This document shows, one piece after another, positions 7,541 to 14,489 of a DNA stretch of 14,600 bases. Each line of letters opens with the position of its first letter. Position 1 is the first letter of the stretch. Origin of the DNA: Ignavibacteria bacterium UBA2373 (lineage in GTDB: Bacteria > Bacteroidota > Ignavibacteria > Kapaibacteriales > UBA961); NCBI GenBank assembly GCA_002344005.1, contig DDTD01000078.1, positions 1-14,600 on the forward strand. Direction: 5' to 3'. Made by a program: the position numbers and the translations under genes. Under the pieces are notes generated by a model. That model was not told the origin of the DNA and did no database searches. It saw only the letters and a list, made by a program, of their open reading frames with translations.

Positions 7541-8392
7541 TTATGCAGATTTTTCTGCTTCGTTTTGCTCACCGCGATTGCCGCCATCTTCGCGACGGTT
7601 GTTACCGCTGCGACGTGAGCGCATGCGACGTTGACCTTTATCATCGTCACCTTCTTCTTCTTTGGCAGCGCGCTCACCGGAAACTCCGGCTTCGGCAGCA
7701 TGGATTTTTGCAACTTCTCTGCCAGCCAAACAAGCATCAGCAATAGCACCGGCAATCAAACCGATAGCACTGATGGAGTCATCATTGGCAGGTACGGGAT
7801 AATTGACAACACCGGGATCAGAGTTGGTATCAACAATACCGATAACGGGTATGCCAAGAACTTTTGCTTCTTTCACCGCGATATGTTCTTTTTTTACATC
7901 CACAACAAACAAAGCACCGGGCAAGCGAGTCATGGTTTCGATACCACCAAAGACACGGCGAAGTTTATCGCGCTCACGATTGCGCATAAGACGCTCTTTT
8001 TTGGTGAGCTTGTCGAATGTGCCATCGGTTTCCATTTTGTCAATGGCAGCAAGGCGTTTGATGCTTTTGCGAATAGTTTGGAAATTGGTAAGCATACCTC
8101 CGAGCCAACGTTCAGTCACATAGTTGGTACCACATTTTTGTGCAGCTTCGAAGATAGGTGATTTTGCTTGGTTTTTTGTTCCTACGAACAAAATAGTTTT
8201 GCCTTGGGAGGCAATGTCGAGAGCAGCATCATACGCAACATCAACCAAAATTTGTGTTTTACGTAAGTCAATGATATGAATGCCGTTACGCTCTCCGTAG
8301 ATAAATTTACGCATCGCGGGGTTCCAGCGACGGGTAAGGTGTCCGAAATGGGCGCCTGCTTCAAGCAGTGCCTCAACGGTTACTTTAGCCAT
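7541..8392 (-). CDS. rpsB: 30S ribosomal protein S2, with charged C-terminal tail
   Basis: S2 is a component of the 30S subunit that binds late in assembly and is needed for S1 binding. Signatures are LLEAGAHFGHLTRRWNPAMR (residues 9-28), YIYGERNGIHIIDL-like text at 30-43, GTKNQAKSPI near 71-80, ERWLGGMLTNF at 94-104, and IPVIGIVDTNSDP followed by VNYPVPANDDS around 181-206. The length of 283 exceeds the typical 230-260. The excess is a tail from about residue 235 to the end, rich in Glu, Asp, Arg, Asn and Gly (KEEEGDDDKGQRRMRSRR, then NNRREDGGNRGEQNEAEKSA), probably disordered. The ATG at 8392 is preceded by GGAG (8398-8401) at 5 bases. Autoregulation by S2 is known in enterobacteria; here it is not shown. 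Confidence 0.97.
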   Translation of the reverse strand: MAKVTVEALLEAGAHFGHLTRRWNPAMRKFIYGERNGIHIIDLRKTQILVDVAYDAALDIASQGKTILFVGTKNQAKSPIFEAAQKCGTNYVTERWLGGMLTNFQTIRKSIKRLAAIDKMETDGTFDKLTKKERLMRNRERDKLRRVFGGIETMTRLPGALFVVDVKKEHIAVKEAKVLGIPVIGIVDTNSDPGVVNYPVPANDDSISAIGLIAGAIADACLAGREVAKIHAAEAGVSGERAAKEEEGDDDKGQRRMRSRRSGNNRREDGGNRGEQNEAEKSA

Positions 8393-8555
8393 GATAGCTC
8401 CGTATTAGTATTTGTGTTAAGAAAAACTACTGTTCTTGTCATTCCGCTTGTTTCGGCTCACTTGCTGTAACAGCAACCACACACCGGCGGTCGAAGAACA
8501 TGATTCGTTGAGATAATGTCGGAGTAATTGCATACCCCGACAGAACAAAGTACGA
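8393..8555 (-). promoter_or_regulatory. rpsI-rpsB spacer with two small hairpins
   Basis: This 163-base gap is the largest inside the operon. It holds a 6-base inverted repeat at 8462-8467/8471-8476 (TTGCTG/CAGCAA, 3-base loop) and another at 8517-8522/8537-8542 (TGTCGG/CCGACA). Neither is followed by a T-run on the minus strand. An RNA leader for rpsB-tsf control is possible because S2 is an autoregulator in some bacteria, but I see no recognised motif and no clear promoter. Confidence 0.3.
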
Positions 8556-8942
8556 TTAACGTTTCGAGAATTGGAAGCGTTTCCGTGCTTTTTTCTGACC
8601 GTATTTTTTACGCTCGACCATACGAGGGTCACGCGTCATAAATCCGGCACTGTGCAGTGCAGGACGCAATGTCTCATTATATTCAACCAAAGCACGGGAA
8701 ATGCCAAGGCGAACAGCACCTGCTTGACCATTTTTACCGCCGCCATTCACTTTGATGGAAATATCAAAGCTACCTTCTAATTTGGCGACTGTTAATGGGC
8801 GCAATGCTTCGAGACGAGATAAGGCGATAGGAAAATACTCTTCAATAGGAAGAGAATTGACCGTCACTTTACCTGCGCCCGGCGTAAGACGAACCTGCGC
8901 AATGGCAGTTTTGCGTCGTCCGGTTGCCGTCATAACGTTCAT
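8556..8942 (-). CDS. rpsI: 30S ribosomal protein S9
   Basis: S9 sits in the head of the 30S subunit, and its C-terminal tail reaches the P-site tRNA. The 128-residue product shows the family pattern from start to end: TATGRRKTAIAQVRLTPGAG at residues 5-24, a central segment with NGGGKNGQAGAVRLGISRAL, the AGFMTRDPRMVERKKYGQKK block, and the typical end RKRFQFSKR, which includes the conserved terminal Lys-Arg. The ATG at 8942 has GGAG (8951-8954) 8 bases upstream. A second in-frame ATG at 8933 would be too far from it. It follows rplM by 42 bases, the usual rplM-rpsI pair. Confidence 0.97.
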   Translation of the reverse strand: MNVMTATGRRKTAIAQVRLTPGAGKVTVNSLPIEEYFPIALSRLEALRPLTVAKLEGSFDISIKVNGGGKNGQAGAVRLGISRALVEYNETLRPALHSAGFMTRDPRMVERKKYGQKKARKRFQFSKR

Positions 8943-8984
8943 GAGTTATACTCCGAAGGATAAAGGGGTTATTAAATCTGTTAA

Positions 8985-9443
8985 TTATAATGCATTGAAA
9001 GCAAGTTCGAGAGCTACCGGCTCTTGAGCGGCATGGGGATGCTCGCTGCCTGCATATACTTTCAATTTTTTACCCATTTGGCGACCCAAACGGTTTTTCG
9101 GCAACATACCTTTCACTGCCAACTCAATGACTTCTTCGGGTTTACTTACGACAAGGTCTTTGAAGCTGCGGAAACGCTCACCGCCCGGATAACCGGTATG
9201 GTGCATGTATTCCTTCTGTTCCTGACGCTTGCCTTTCACCTGAATCTGTGAGGCATTGACAACGATAACAAAGTCACCGCAGTCAACATGAGGCGTGAAA
9301 TACGGCTTGTTTTTACCGCGTATAATTGCTGCCACCTGTGACGCAACGCGTCCAAGGGTTTTGCCCGCTGCATCAACAACGTACCATTTACGCTGTACAT
9401 CTACTTCACGGACTGATTTCGTGATTTTCGCTGAGGATTGCAC
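8985..9443 (-). CDS. rplM: 50S ribosomal protein L13
   Basis: L13 is an early assembly protein of the 50S subunit. The 152-residue product has the expected blocks: KWYVVDAAGKTLGRVASQVA (residues 19-38), IIRGKNKPYFTPHVDCGDFV, VNASQIQVKGKR, YMHHTGYPGGERFRSF, and the ELAVKGMLPKNRLGRQMGKK stretch followed by LKVYAGSEHPHAAQEP. The start is GTG at 9441-9443, not ATG. It is well supported by AGGAGA (9449-9454) 5 bases upstream and by no better start nearby. This is the first gene of the six-gene operon, with a promoter at 9488-9517. Confidence 0.97.
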   Translation of the reverse strand: MQSSAKITKSVREVDVQRKWYVVDAAGKTLGRVASQVAAIIRGKNKPYFTPHVDCGDFVIVVNASQIQVKGKRQEQKEYMHHTGYPGGERFRSFKDLVVSKPEEVIELAVKGMLPKNRLGRQMGKKLKVYAGSEHPHAAQEPVALELAFNAL

Positions 9444-9487
9444 GATTTTCTCCTGCTATAAATCAATATGCTAAACACAATAGCTTG

Positions 9488-9517
9488 CAAATATAACTCT
9501 TTCCATTGATTGAACAA
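9488..9517 (-). promoter_or_regulatory. Bacteroidetes-type promoter of the rplM-rpsI-rpsB-tsf-pyrH-frr operon
   Basis: On the minus strand, TTG (9515-9517) is followed after exactly 19 bases by TATATTTG (9488-9495). This is a full match to the Bacteroidetes consensus TTG-N19ish-TAnnTTTG described for their primary sigma factor. The start point would fall near 9480, giving a leader of roughly 40 bases to the GTG of rplM. The match is seen directly; activity is inferred. Confidence 0.65.
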
Positions 9518-9531
9518 GTATTCGCTGTTTA

Positions 9532-9575
9532 CCTTCCGGAGTCAACCCAAGACTCTTCGGAAAGGATTGGGGTTG
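9532..9575. repeat. Overlapping inverted repeats just upstream of the rplM promoter
   Basis: Two stems share the segment 9543-9550 or its edge and so compete. One pairs 9532-9543 with 9551-9565 (GAGTC/GACTC core plus CTTCCG/CGGAA, with small bulges, loop AACCCAA). The other pairs CAACCCAA (9543-9550) with TTGGGGTTG (9567-9575), with one bulged base. No T-run follows on the minus strand. It may end the acyltransferase transcript coming from 9702, or act as an operator for the operon. Function unknown. Confidence 0.4.
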
Positions 9576-9701
9576 TGTGTTTTATGCTAAATTTTTATTT
9601 TTTAGGGACTTGGAGATTGTGATTCTATAGAATTGAAGATGACATTTGACTCATCGTTCTTGCTATTGTATCATGACTAATTTTTTAGGTCGGAACATAT
9701 A

Positions 9702-10454
9702 TTATTTGCCCAATATTTTGTCGAATCGCTTTTCCATCGAGATACTGCCTTCCAAGAAGGTCCTATACTCTTGGGTGTTTTGCATGAGAATATCGTGACG
9801 TAAACTATCCCATTCATGAGTTAATTGTTGGGTGAAGAATTCGGTGATTGTGCGGACATTGTTTTCAGCATCCCATACTATATGAGCGGGCTTGCCAATG
9901 CGAACAAACATTTCCGGTCTTTGTTCACGCAGAAAATCATAGCGTAATGCTACGGGAGCAAAATATGCGGCGCCAAGCAATTTAGCAAGGATGCCTATGC
10001 CCGATTCACAAACAATGGGGCGATATTCTTGCGGCACTAATTGACCTTGCGGAAATATCCACAATGATTTTGATGTGTTACGTAATATGTCGGCGCAATA
10101 ATGAAGGGAAGTCAAAGCCGAACGCGGGTCGGAGCGGTTGACGGAGAACATACCTATTTTTCGGAAAAAACGATATTTTTCTAATTGTGTATCTTCCATC
10201 ATACCATAAGCATCAAGCTGAAGCACACGCAATGACAGCACAATAGTGGCAGCGGCATCCCACCATCCGCCATGTGTACAGTACAAAATAAGCGGTGCAT
10301 CCGCATGGTGTGTATCTTTCCATTGACTGATGTTTTCCTCGCCTGCAATCATGCTGCGGTAGAATGTCGAGCGTATCTGATGCTCAAAATATCTGCCCCA
10401 AAACCATTTGTGCACAGATGATGGTGCGGCTGTAATTATCGTTTTTTCTTTCAT
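9702..10454 (-). CDS. PlsC-type lysophospholipid/glycerolipid acyltransferase family protein
   Basis: The 250-residue protein carries the acyltransferase block I HX4D as H61-GGWW-D66 (in YCTHGGWWDAA), a block II-like GMFSVNR at 101-107, and a block III-like FPQGQ at 134-138, followed by PVALRYDF near 167-174 that may be block IV. These identify the family that moves acyl groups from acyl-ACP or acyl-CoA onto a glycerolipid or other lipid alcohol at the inner face of the membrane. The substrate cannot be told. In most PlsC enzymes block III is FPEG; here Glu is replaced by Gln, as in a subset of bacterial members. No clear transmembrane helix is present, so it is probably peripheral. It is divergent from the lipoprotein gene, with a short shared spacer, and upstream of the rplM operon on the same strand, but that operon has its own promoter. 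Confidence 0.85.
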   Translation of the reverse strand: MKEKTIITAAPSSVHKWFWGRYFEHQIRSTFYRSMIAGEENISQWKDTHHADAPLILYCTHGGWWDAAATIVLSLRVLQLDAYGMMEDTQLEKYRFFRKIGMFSVNRSDPRSALTSLHYCADILRNTSKSLWIFPQGQLVPQEYRPIVCESGIGILAKLLGAAYFAPVALRYDFLREQRPEMFVRIGKPAHIVWDAENNVRTITEFFTQQLTHEWDSLRHDILMQNTQEYRTFLEGSISMEKRFDKILGK

Positions 10455-10532
10455 ATATCGTATTTTCGTCTTTATCGGTGCTTTACAATCACTGTGACGT
10501 GTTTTCTTATACTACATTGCGCTTTTGTTCTG

Positions 10533-11045
10533 ATGCCAATTTCAACCGGAAATATCTTGTTTATCCTATCGGCAATTCTTTGCATTGCTTCATGTAATCC
10601 TTTTGCGCCCGCTTTATCGGACAAAGATGATAATAGCACTACTCTGGGTGATCAAAGAACTGTTGAAGGGGTATTTCAAAATTTTCGTTATGCCTACCAA
10701 TTTAAAGACACATTATCCTATGGGCGATTACTTGCACCGGAATTTACGTTTATTTATCGTAATTATGATGACGGTATTGATAATTCATGGGGACGCGATC
10801 AGGATATGATTTCTACTGCCGGTTTGTTTCAAGCATCGCAGAATCTTGATTTAGTGTGGAATGATATTGTTATATCCACCGGCGATTCAGTACTGCAAGA
10901 TATTTCGCGTGGATTTAATTTATCTATTACTTTTAGTCCTACCGATATTATTCGATTACAAGGTCGGGTAAATTTGCGCATTCGCCGTGCAACCCCACAA
11001 GAGCCATGGATTATTTCACGATGGCGAGATGAATCCAATTATTAG
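10533..11045 (+). CDS. Small putative lipoprotein, possibly NTF2-like
   Basis: From the ATG at 10533 the product is 170 residues. It begins with a hydrophobic segment (ILFILSAILCIAS) ending in the lipobox I-A-S-C with Cys21, which predicts lipidation and anchoring in the envelope. A GTG at 10494 would add 13 residues but has no ribosome binding site and gives an unusually long, uncharged leader; neither start is certain. The mature part has TVEGVFQNFRYAYQFKDTLS, then LLAPEFTFIYRNYDDG, WGRDQDM and a C-terminal strand-rich half ending in PWIISRWRDESNY. That order (helix with a YxxKD-like turn, then a strand, then IxRWxDE at the end) resembles NTF2-like/SnoaL-type lipoproteins of this group; this is inference. 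No partner is obvious. Confidence 0.72.
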   Translation: MPISTGNILFILSAILCIASCNPFAPALSDKDDNSTTLGDQRTVEGVFQNFRYAYQFKDTLSYGRLLAPEFTFIYRNYDDGIDNSWGRDQDMISTAGLFQASQNLDLVWNDIVISTGDSVLQDISRGFNLSITFSPTDIIRLQGRVNLRIRRATPQEPWIISRWRDESNY

Positions 11046-11334
11046 AATATTTATAAAATCTATAGTGCTTATTCTCACAGAAAAGTGATGTAATGTTTGG
11101 AATACTGAGGATAACTTCGTAAGTTGCAGTCAGTCACGGATAAGTAATGCAGTTTTTTCTGTAAATACTATGGATATAACAACCATAATACGACTCCCCC
11201 CCGTGCATTATTCACTTGATGCACGCTATACTCTACTATGCCACAGACCACTCACCGCCTAAAGGAAAGAATGATGAAGCCAACAATACACCCTACTCTT
11301 TCAATAACTTACTTATCATTAATCCTTTAAATTT
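11046..11334. other. 289-base spacer before the cysteine-rich protein gene
   Basis: It contains a 7-base perfect inverted repeat CGTGCAT/ATGCACG (11202-11208 with 11219-11225, 10-base loop) just after a run of seven Cs, and a tiny ORF at 11271-11330. No terminator with a T-run follows the lipoprotein gene, and I see no full TAnnTTTG promoter match. Confidence 0.35.
11271..11330 (+). CDS. Possible 19-codon leader ORF
   Basis: ATGATG at 11271 follows AAAGGAAAGA (11261-11270), one of the better ribosome binding sequences in the window. The frame runs 19 codons (M-M-K-P-T-I-H-P-T-L and a hydrophobic end) to a TAA at 11328-11330, 4 bases before the ATG of the secreted protein, whose own start lacks a Shine-Dalgarno sequence. 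It could be a translated leader that couples initiation downstream. It could equally be chance. Confidence 0.2.
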   Translation: MMKPTIHPTLSITYLSLIL

Positions 11335-11970
11335 ATGAAATACTTACAATCAGCACTGCTTGGCTTTACAGCAGTCATTATCTTCTTCTCTTACCAAAGT
11401 GAAAGTAAAGCACAATGTCCTACAGGATGGACAAATGTTAAAGTTCCGCTCACTATCAATGGTTGTCAATATGAACTTGATCTCTGTGTTTATTGTAGTC
11501 CTCTTGGTAATATTAACCAAACTCAAATTTTAAGTATTACGAAATTACCTTCTATTCCCAATTGTATTCAGACTTGGACTTTTCAACAAGTGGTAAACTA
11601 CGTGAATTCACAAATCGGTACCTCAAGTTTCTATAATTCATATTTGTGTCCGAATATGACTATTCCTCCTTGCAATGACCCGAATCGTATAACAAGAAAG
11701 TATTATGATTGGACATGTTGGCGAGTAAAAAAAATCATGTATTTCGGGCAAGAACATATTGTTTATGCACCATGTGAAAACAGTGCATACTGTTACAAAG
11801 AAGTTGATATCTGTATATTCAATGGCATTGTTCGTGAAACAGTCGTAAGTGGACCTACATTGATGAATGGACCAATTAATTGCACTTTGGAAGGTTCTGA
11901 TATCCCGGTTCCGAGTAATTATGATGAATGGAGCGACTGCTATATTTATCATACTGATTGCAATCCATAA
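11335..11970 (+). CDS. Secreted cysteine-rich protein of unknown function
   Basis: The 211-residue product starts with a Sec signal peptide (MKYLQSALLGFTAVIIFFSY, likely cut after SKA at residue 26). The mature part has 14 cysteines (28, 44, 51, 54, 77, 105, 113, 128, 147, 153, 160, 183, 202, 209), an even number that would allow seven disulfides. Aromatic residues are frequent. Recurring text includes CPTGWTNV, NGCQYELDLCVYC, DWTCWRVKKIMY and CENSAYCYKEVDIC. No C-terminal sorting domain, catalytic motif or membrane anchor is seen, so it is periplasmic or exported. I do not recognise a named family; it resembles lineage-specific extracytoplasmic proteins. The next gene starts 57 bases downstream behind a terminator-like hairpin, so the two may share a transcript at reduced level. 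Confidence 0.8.
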   Translation: MKYLQSALLGFTAVIIFFSYQSESKAQCPTGWTNVKVPLTINGCQYELDLCVYCSPLGNINQTQILSITKLPSIPNCIQTWTFQQVVNYVNSQIGTSSFYNSYLCPNMTIPPCNDPNRITRKYYDWTCWRVKKIMYFGQEHIVYAPCENSAYCYKEVDICIFNGIVRETVVSGPTLMNGPINCTLEGSDIPVPSNYDEWSDCYIYHTDCNP

Positions 11971-11983
11971 TTTTACTCAATGG

Positions 11984-12015
11984 GGGATGAAAAAACCATT
12001 CATCCCTCTTCTTTT
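11984..12015 (+). terminator. Intrinsic terminator or attenuator between the cysteine-rich and Asp-box genes
   Basis: GGGATGAA (11984-11991) pairs perfectly with TTCATCCC (11999-12006) around a 7-base loop, followed by the T-rich tail TCTTCTTTT (12007-12015). The Shine-Dalgarno sequence of the next gene, AGGAG at 12016-12020, begins immediately after the tail. Confidence 0.65.
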
Positions 12016-12027
12016 AGGAGATAAACT

Positions 12028-14190
12028 ATGAAAATTATATTCTGCCTTATACTTATTGTAGGCAATAGCATCACTGTTCTATCGCAATGGCAAAAAATAG
12101 TCCTTGAAAATAAGTCGCCGGCAACGAATATGGAAGTAATAGCATTAAGCGATGGATTATTAACACGCAGTGGAAATATACTATACTCTAAACTCTATGG
12201 TGAACAAATATGGAAGCCACTTAAAGGAAATGAAATGCCTTTAGTACAAAGAAGAAAACACTATGGCGACACCATTGTTGTATCAAAAAACAGAGCAGAT
12301 TTTTCTTTATCGTTTTCCACCGACAAAGGGGAAACATGGACTGATATTACAAGTCCTTTGTTTTCTTCTCTGATAGAGGATTTTTATATATCGGGAAATT
12401 TAATCTATGTTTTATCGCGCACAGATTCGGAACCGAATAAAAATTCGGCATTATTTCTTTCCAACGATAAAGGTAAAACATGGGAAAAAGTAAGCAATGT
12501 TCCGGGTGGATTTCAATATTCATTTATTGAAAAAATAGGGGATACGCTTTTTCTTGCCCGTCCACCGATTGATGCACCAATCACTGACACCACTTATTCC
12601 GGTGTTGTGCGCAGTGTTGACAAAGGAAAAACATGGACAACAGTAAATGAGGGCTTGGGAAGCAGGTATATCAGCTTTTTACAAGCAAAAGGAAATATCC
12701 TTTATGCAGGTACATATAATGGACTGTATGCAAGTGACAATTATGGCAAAACATGGTATTATGCCGGAAATGGTATGTCTGCGAGTAAAGCCGATTTTTT
12801 GGATTTTAATGCAGATACTCTTGTCTGCTTAATTGACGGTATGGTCTATCAATCTATTGATAATGGTACAATGTGGAATAGCATTACCGATAGCATCGCC
12901 CATATTATCAGAACGCAAGGAACATTTTTTTATGGTCTCACCGTCCATAAGGGGAACATCTATATTTCATCGTCGCGAGGATTGTTCCGCAGTTCCGATA
13001 ATGGGCAAAATTGGTCTAAAGAACAATTTGCCGATGCGAATAGTTCACATTATCTTTATGCAGATGGCTATCGCCTCTATGCCGACACTTATGATATGGG
13101 ACTCTGGTACTCTGATGACAGAGGCGTATCATGGCAAATATTAGATAGTAATCTTTCCGGTTTGGTGGAAGTTGCGCCGGCACATTACAATCTTATTGTC
13201 GGCGAGAATTCTCTTTTTTCACGAAAATTTTTCACCAATACTCTTTATCGTACCGATAAAACACCTATGAAATGGAGGCAAATGAATATGCCTGTTCCGA
13301 GCGGTTTTGTCAATAGTATTATGGAATGGAAAGAATCAATGTATTTATCACATTCTACGGGTTTATATCGCTCGGACACGAAAGGAGAAACATGGGAAAA
13401 ATTAGACATTAAAGATCAACCGACAGAATGTATCAATATTCGTGATACCCTTTATCTATTATCGCAAGGTGGCACTGTGTATCAATCAACCGATGGCACA
13501 GTATGGAATCAAATATTAGGATCCTTTTATAATCGTATTCTGCGTTTTAAGAAAACAGATCATTTTATGGCTATTGTCCTCAATACCAATAGACCTACAA
13601 CAGGGACATTTTTCTTGGGACTCTTATCAAAAGATAAAGGAAAAACATGGGATACTTTACAATTTGAAGTAAATGACCTTCTGCTTCATGGTTCACAAAT
13701 ACTTGCATTATCGCGTGACAACGGAGTGTTCTACAGTGCCGATGAAGGGAAAACATGGACGTCCAAGAATGACGGAATTGATGAATTGGATTCCTTATCT
13801 TTGTACAATTTTCAAAGAATAGATGATGATTTATTTATTGATGGTTCGACGAATTACAAAGCAAAATTCAGTAATTATCTCACGTCATTGAATGAAGAGT
13901 TTATCCCACAATATTTTTATGCGGCATCACCCTATCCTACACCGGCAAAAAACAATGTCAGAGTAAAGGTCTATTGGGGGAATGACATCTCCATGAGTGC
14001 AGAAAACATTGAAATTGTAAATATATTTGGCGAAAAAGTTTCTAATAATCAAGATATACGATTAATTCCGGCAGGCGATTTTACAGGTTTTGTGGAATGG
14101 AATTGTGGGGCTGTTGCTCCCGGCACATATATTATGACAATACGACACGGTACAAAAACATCAGTAATAAAACTGAGTATCAGCCATTAA
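12028..14190 (+). CDS. Exported Asp-box (BNR) repeat protein with type IX secretion sorting domain
   Basis: The 720-residue protein has a signal peptide (MKIIFCLILIVGNSITVLS, likely cut before Q20). The bulk, about 90-580, carries Asp-box motifs of the form SxDxGxTW at about residues 97, 145, 196, 236, 276, 322, 362, 449, 487, 534 and 570, with a degenerate one near 408; clear examples are STDKGETW, SNDKGKTW, SVDKGKTW and SADEGKTW. Spacing is mostly 40-50 residues, which fits beta-propeller blades as in sialidases, sortilin/VPS10 and Ycf48-like proteins. The last ~90 residues (from about 631: YAASPYPTPAKNNVRVKVYW, an IVNIFGEKV strand, then GTYIMTIRHGT and a final hydrophobic strand) look like a type A Por/T9SS sorting domain, so the protein is probably exported across the outer membrane. 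Asp-boxes alone do not prove enzyme activity, and sialidase catalytic residues (RIP motif) are not seen. The ATG has AGGAG 7 bases upstream. Confidence 0.88.
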   Translation: MKIIFCLILIVGNSITVLSQWQKIVLENKSPATNMEVIALSDGLLTRSGNILYSKLYGEQIWKPLKGNEMPLVQRRKHYGDTIVVSKNRADFSLSFSTDKGETWTDITSPLFSSLIEDFYISGNLIYVLSRTDSEPNKNSALFLSNDKGKTWEKVSNVPGGFQYSFIEKIGDTLFLARPPIDAPITDTTYSGVVRSVDKGKTWTTVNEGLGSRYISFLQAKGNILYAGTYNGLYASDNYGKTWYYAGNGMSASKADFLDFNADTLVCLIDGMVYQSIDNGTMWNSITDSIAHIIRTQGTFFYGLTVHKGNIYISSSRGLFRSSDNGQNWSKEQFADANSSHYLYADGYRLYADTYDMGLWYSDDRGVSWQILDSNLSGLVEVAPAHYNLIVGENSLFSRKFFTNTLYRTDKTPMKWRQMNMPVPSGFVNSIMEWKESMYLSHSTGLYRSDTKGETWEKLDIKDQPTECINIRDTLYLLSQGGTVYQSTDGTVWNQILGSFYNRILRFKKTDHFMAIVLNTNRPTTGTFFLGLLSKDKGKTWDTLQFEVNDLLLHGSQILALSRDNGVFYSADEGKTWTSKNDGIDELDSLSLYNFQRIDDDLFIDGSTNYKAKFSNYLTSLNEEFIPQYFYAASPYPTPAKNNVRVKVYWGNDISMSAENIEIVNIFGEKVSNNQDIRLIPAGDFTGFVEWNCGAVAPGTYIMTIRHGTKTSVIKLSISH

Positions 14191-14198
14191 TGGAAGTA

Positions 14199-14233
14199 AC
14201 AAAGGAGGAGATTTTTGAAATTTTCTCCTTTGT
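14199..14233 (+). terminator. Long hairpin after the Asp-box protein gene
   Basis: Bases 14199-14214 pair with 14218-14233 in a 16-base-pair stem (two G-T wobbles) with a 3-base loop; the outer nine pairs (ACAAAGGAG/CTCCTTTGT) are perfect. It starts 9 bases after the stop codon at 14188-14190. The tract behind it is AT-rich without a clean T-run, so it is a likely but not textbook terminator. Confidence 0.6.
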
Positions 14234-14243
14234 ATTATAAAGT

Positions 14244-14443
14244 TTATTCTCCTTTTTCTAAAAATTTACCGATGAGTTGGGAAAGAGTTACGAATGATAT
14301 GGGCAATTCATTTTTTGTCGTTCTTTTAAGTCTTTATGTTAAACTTACACACAATCGTTTGCGAATTTATGAAGCAGTTGAGTGATAATTTCAAATGAGA
14401 ATATATAGGCGCAATATAAATATAGTAACGTAATTAAAAGTTT
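14244..14443 (-). pseudogene. Possible decayed gene pieces (minus strand)
   Basis: Two protein-like stretches lie in different minus-strand frames. From 14443 to a TAA at 14345-14347 the text includes AYIFSFEIITQLLHKF and ends ANDCV. From 14333 to a TAA at 14244-14246 it includes TTKNELPISFVTLSQLIGKF and ends LEKGE. Neither has a plausible start, and both are short. They may be remnants of one gene, or chance in AT-rich DNA. I do not recognise a family. Confidence 0.25.
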
Positions 14444-14489
14444 TCAAACCTACCTGCTTTTGGATAAATAGGATGATATGGAAAGTAAA

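Noticed and set aside
7631..8161. Plus-strand ORF of 176 codons opposite rpsB
   Set aside because: It is the complement of the S2 coding sequence; the composition is Phe/Thr/Ser-rich shadow text with no ribosome binding site, and S2 is unmistakable on the other strand.
9622..9633. Perfect 12-base palindrome ATTCTATAGAAT between the acyltransferase and rplM
   Set aside because: It could be an operator, but it is short, AT-rich and single-copy in the window; a palindrome of this size is not enough evidence.
12028..14190. Asp-box protein as a sialidase
   Set aside because: Asp-boxes occur in many propellers; no RIP motif or catalytic arginine triad pattern could be seen.
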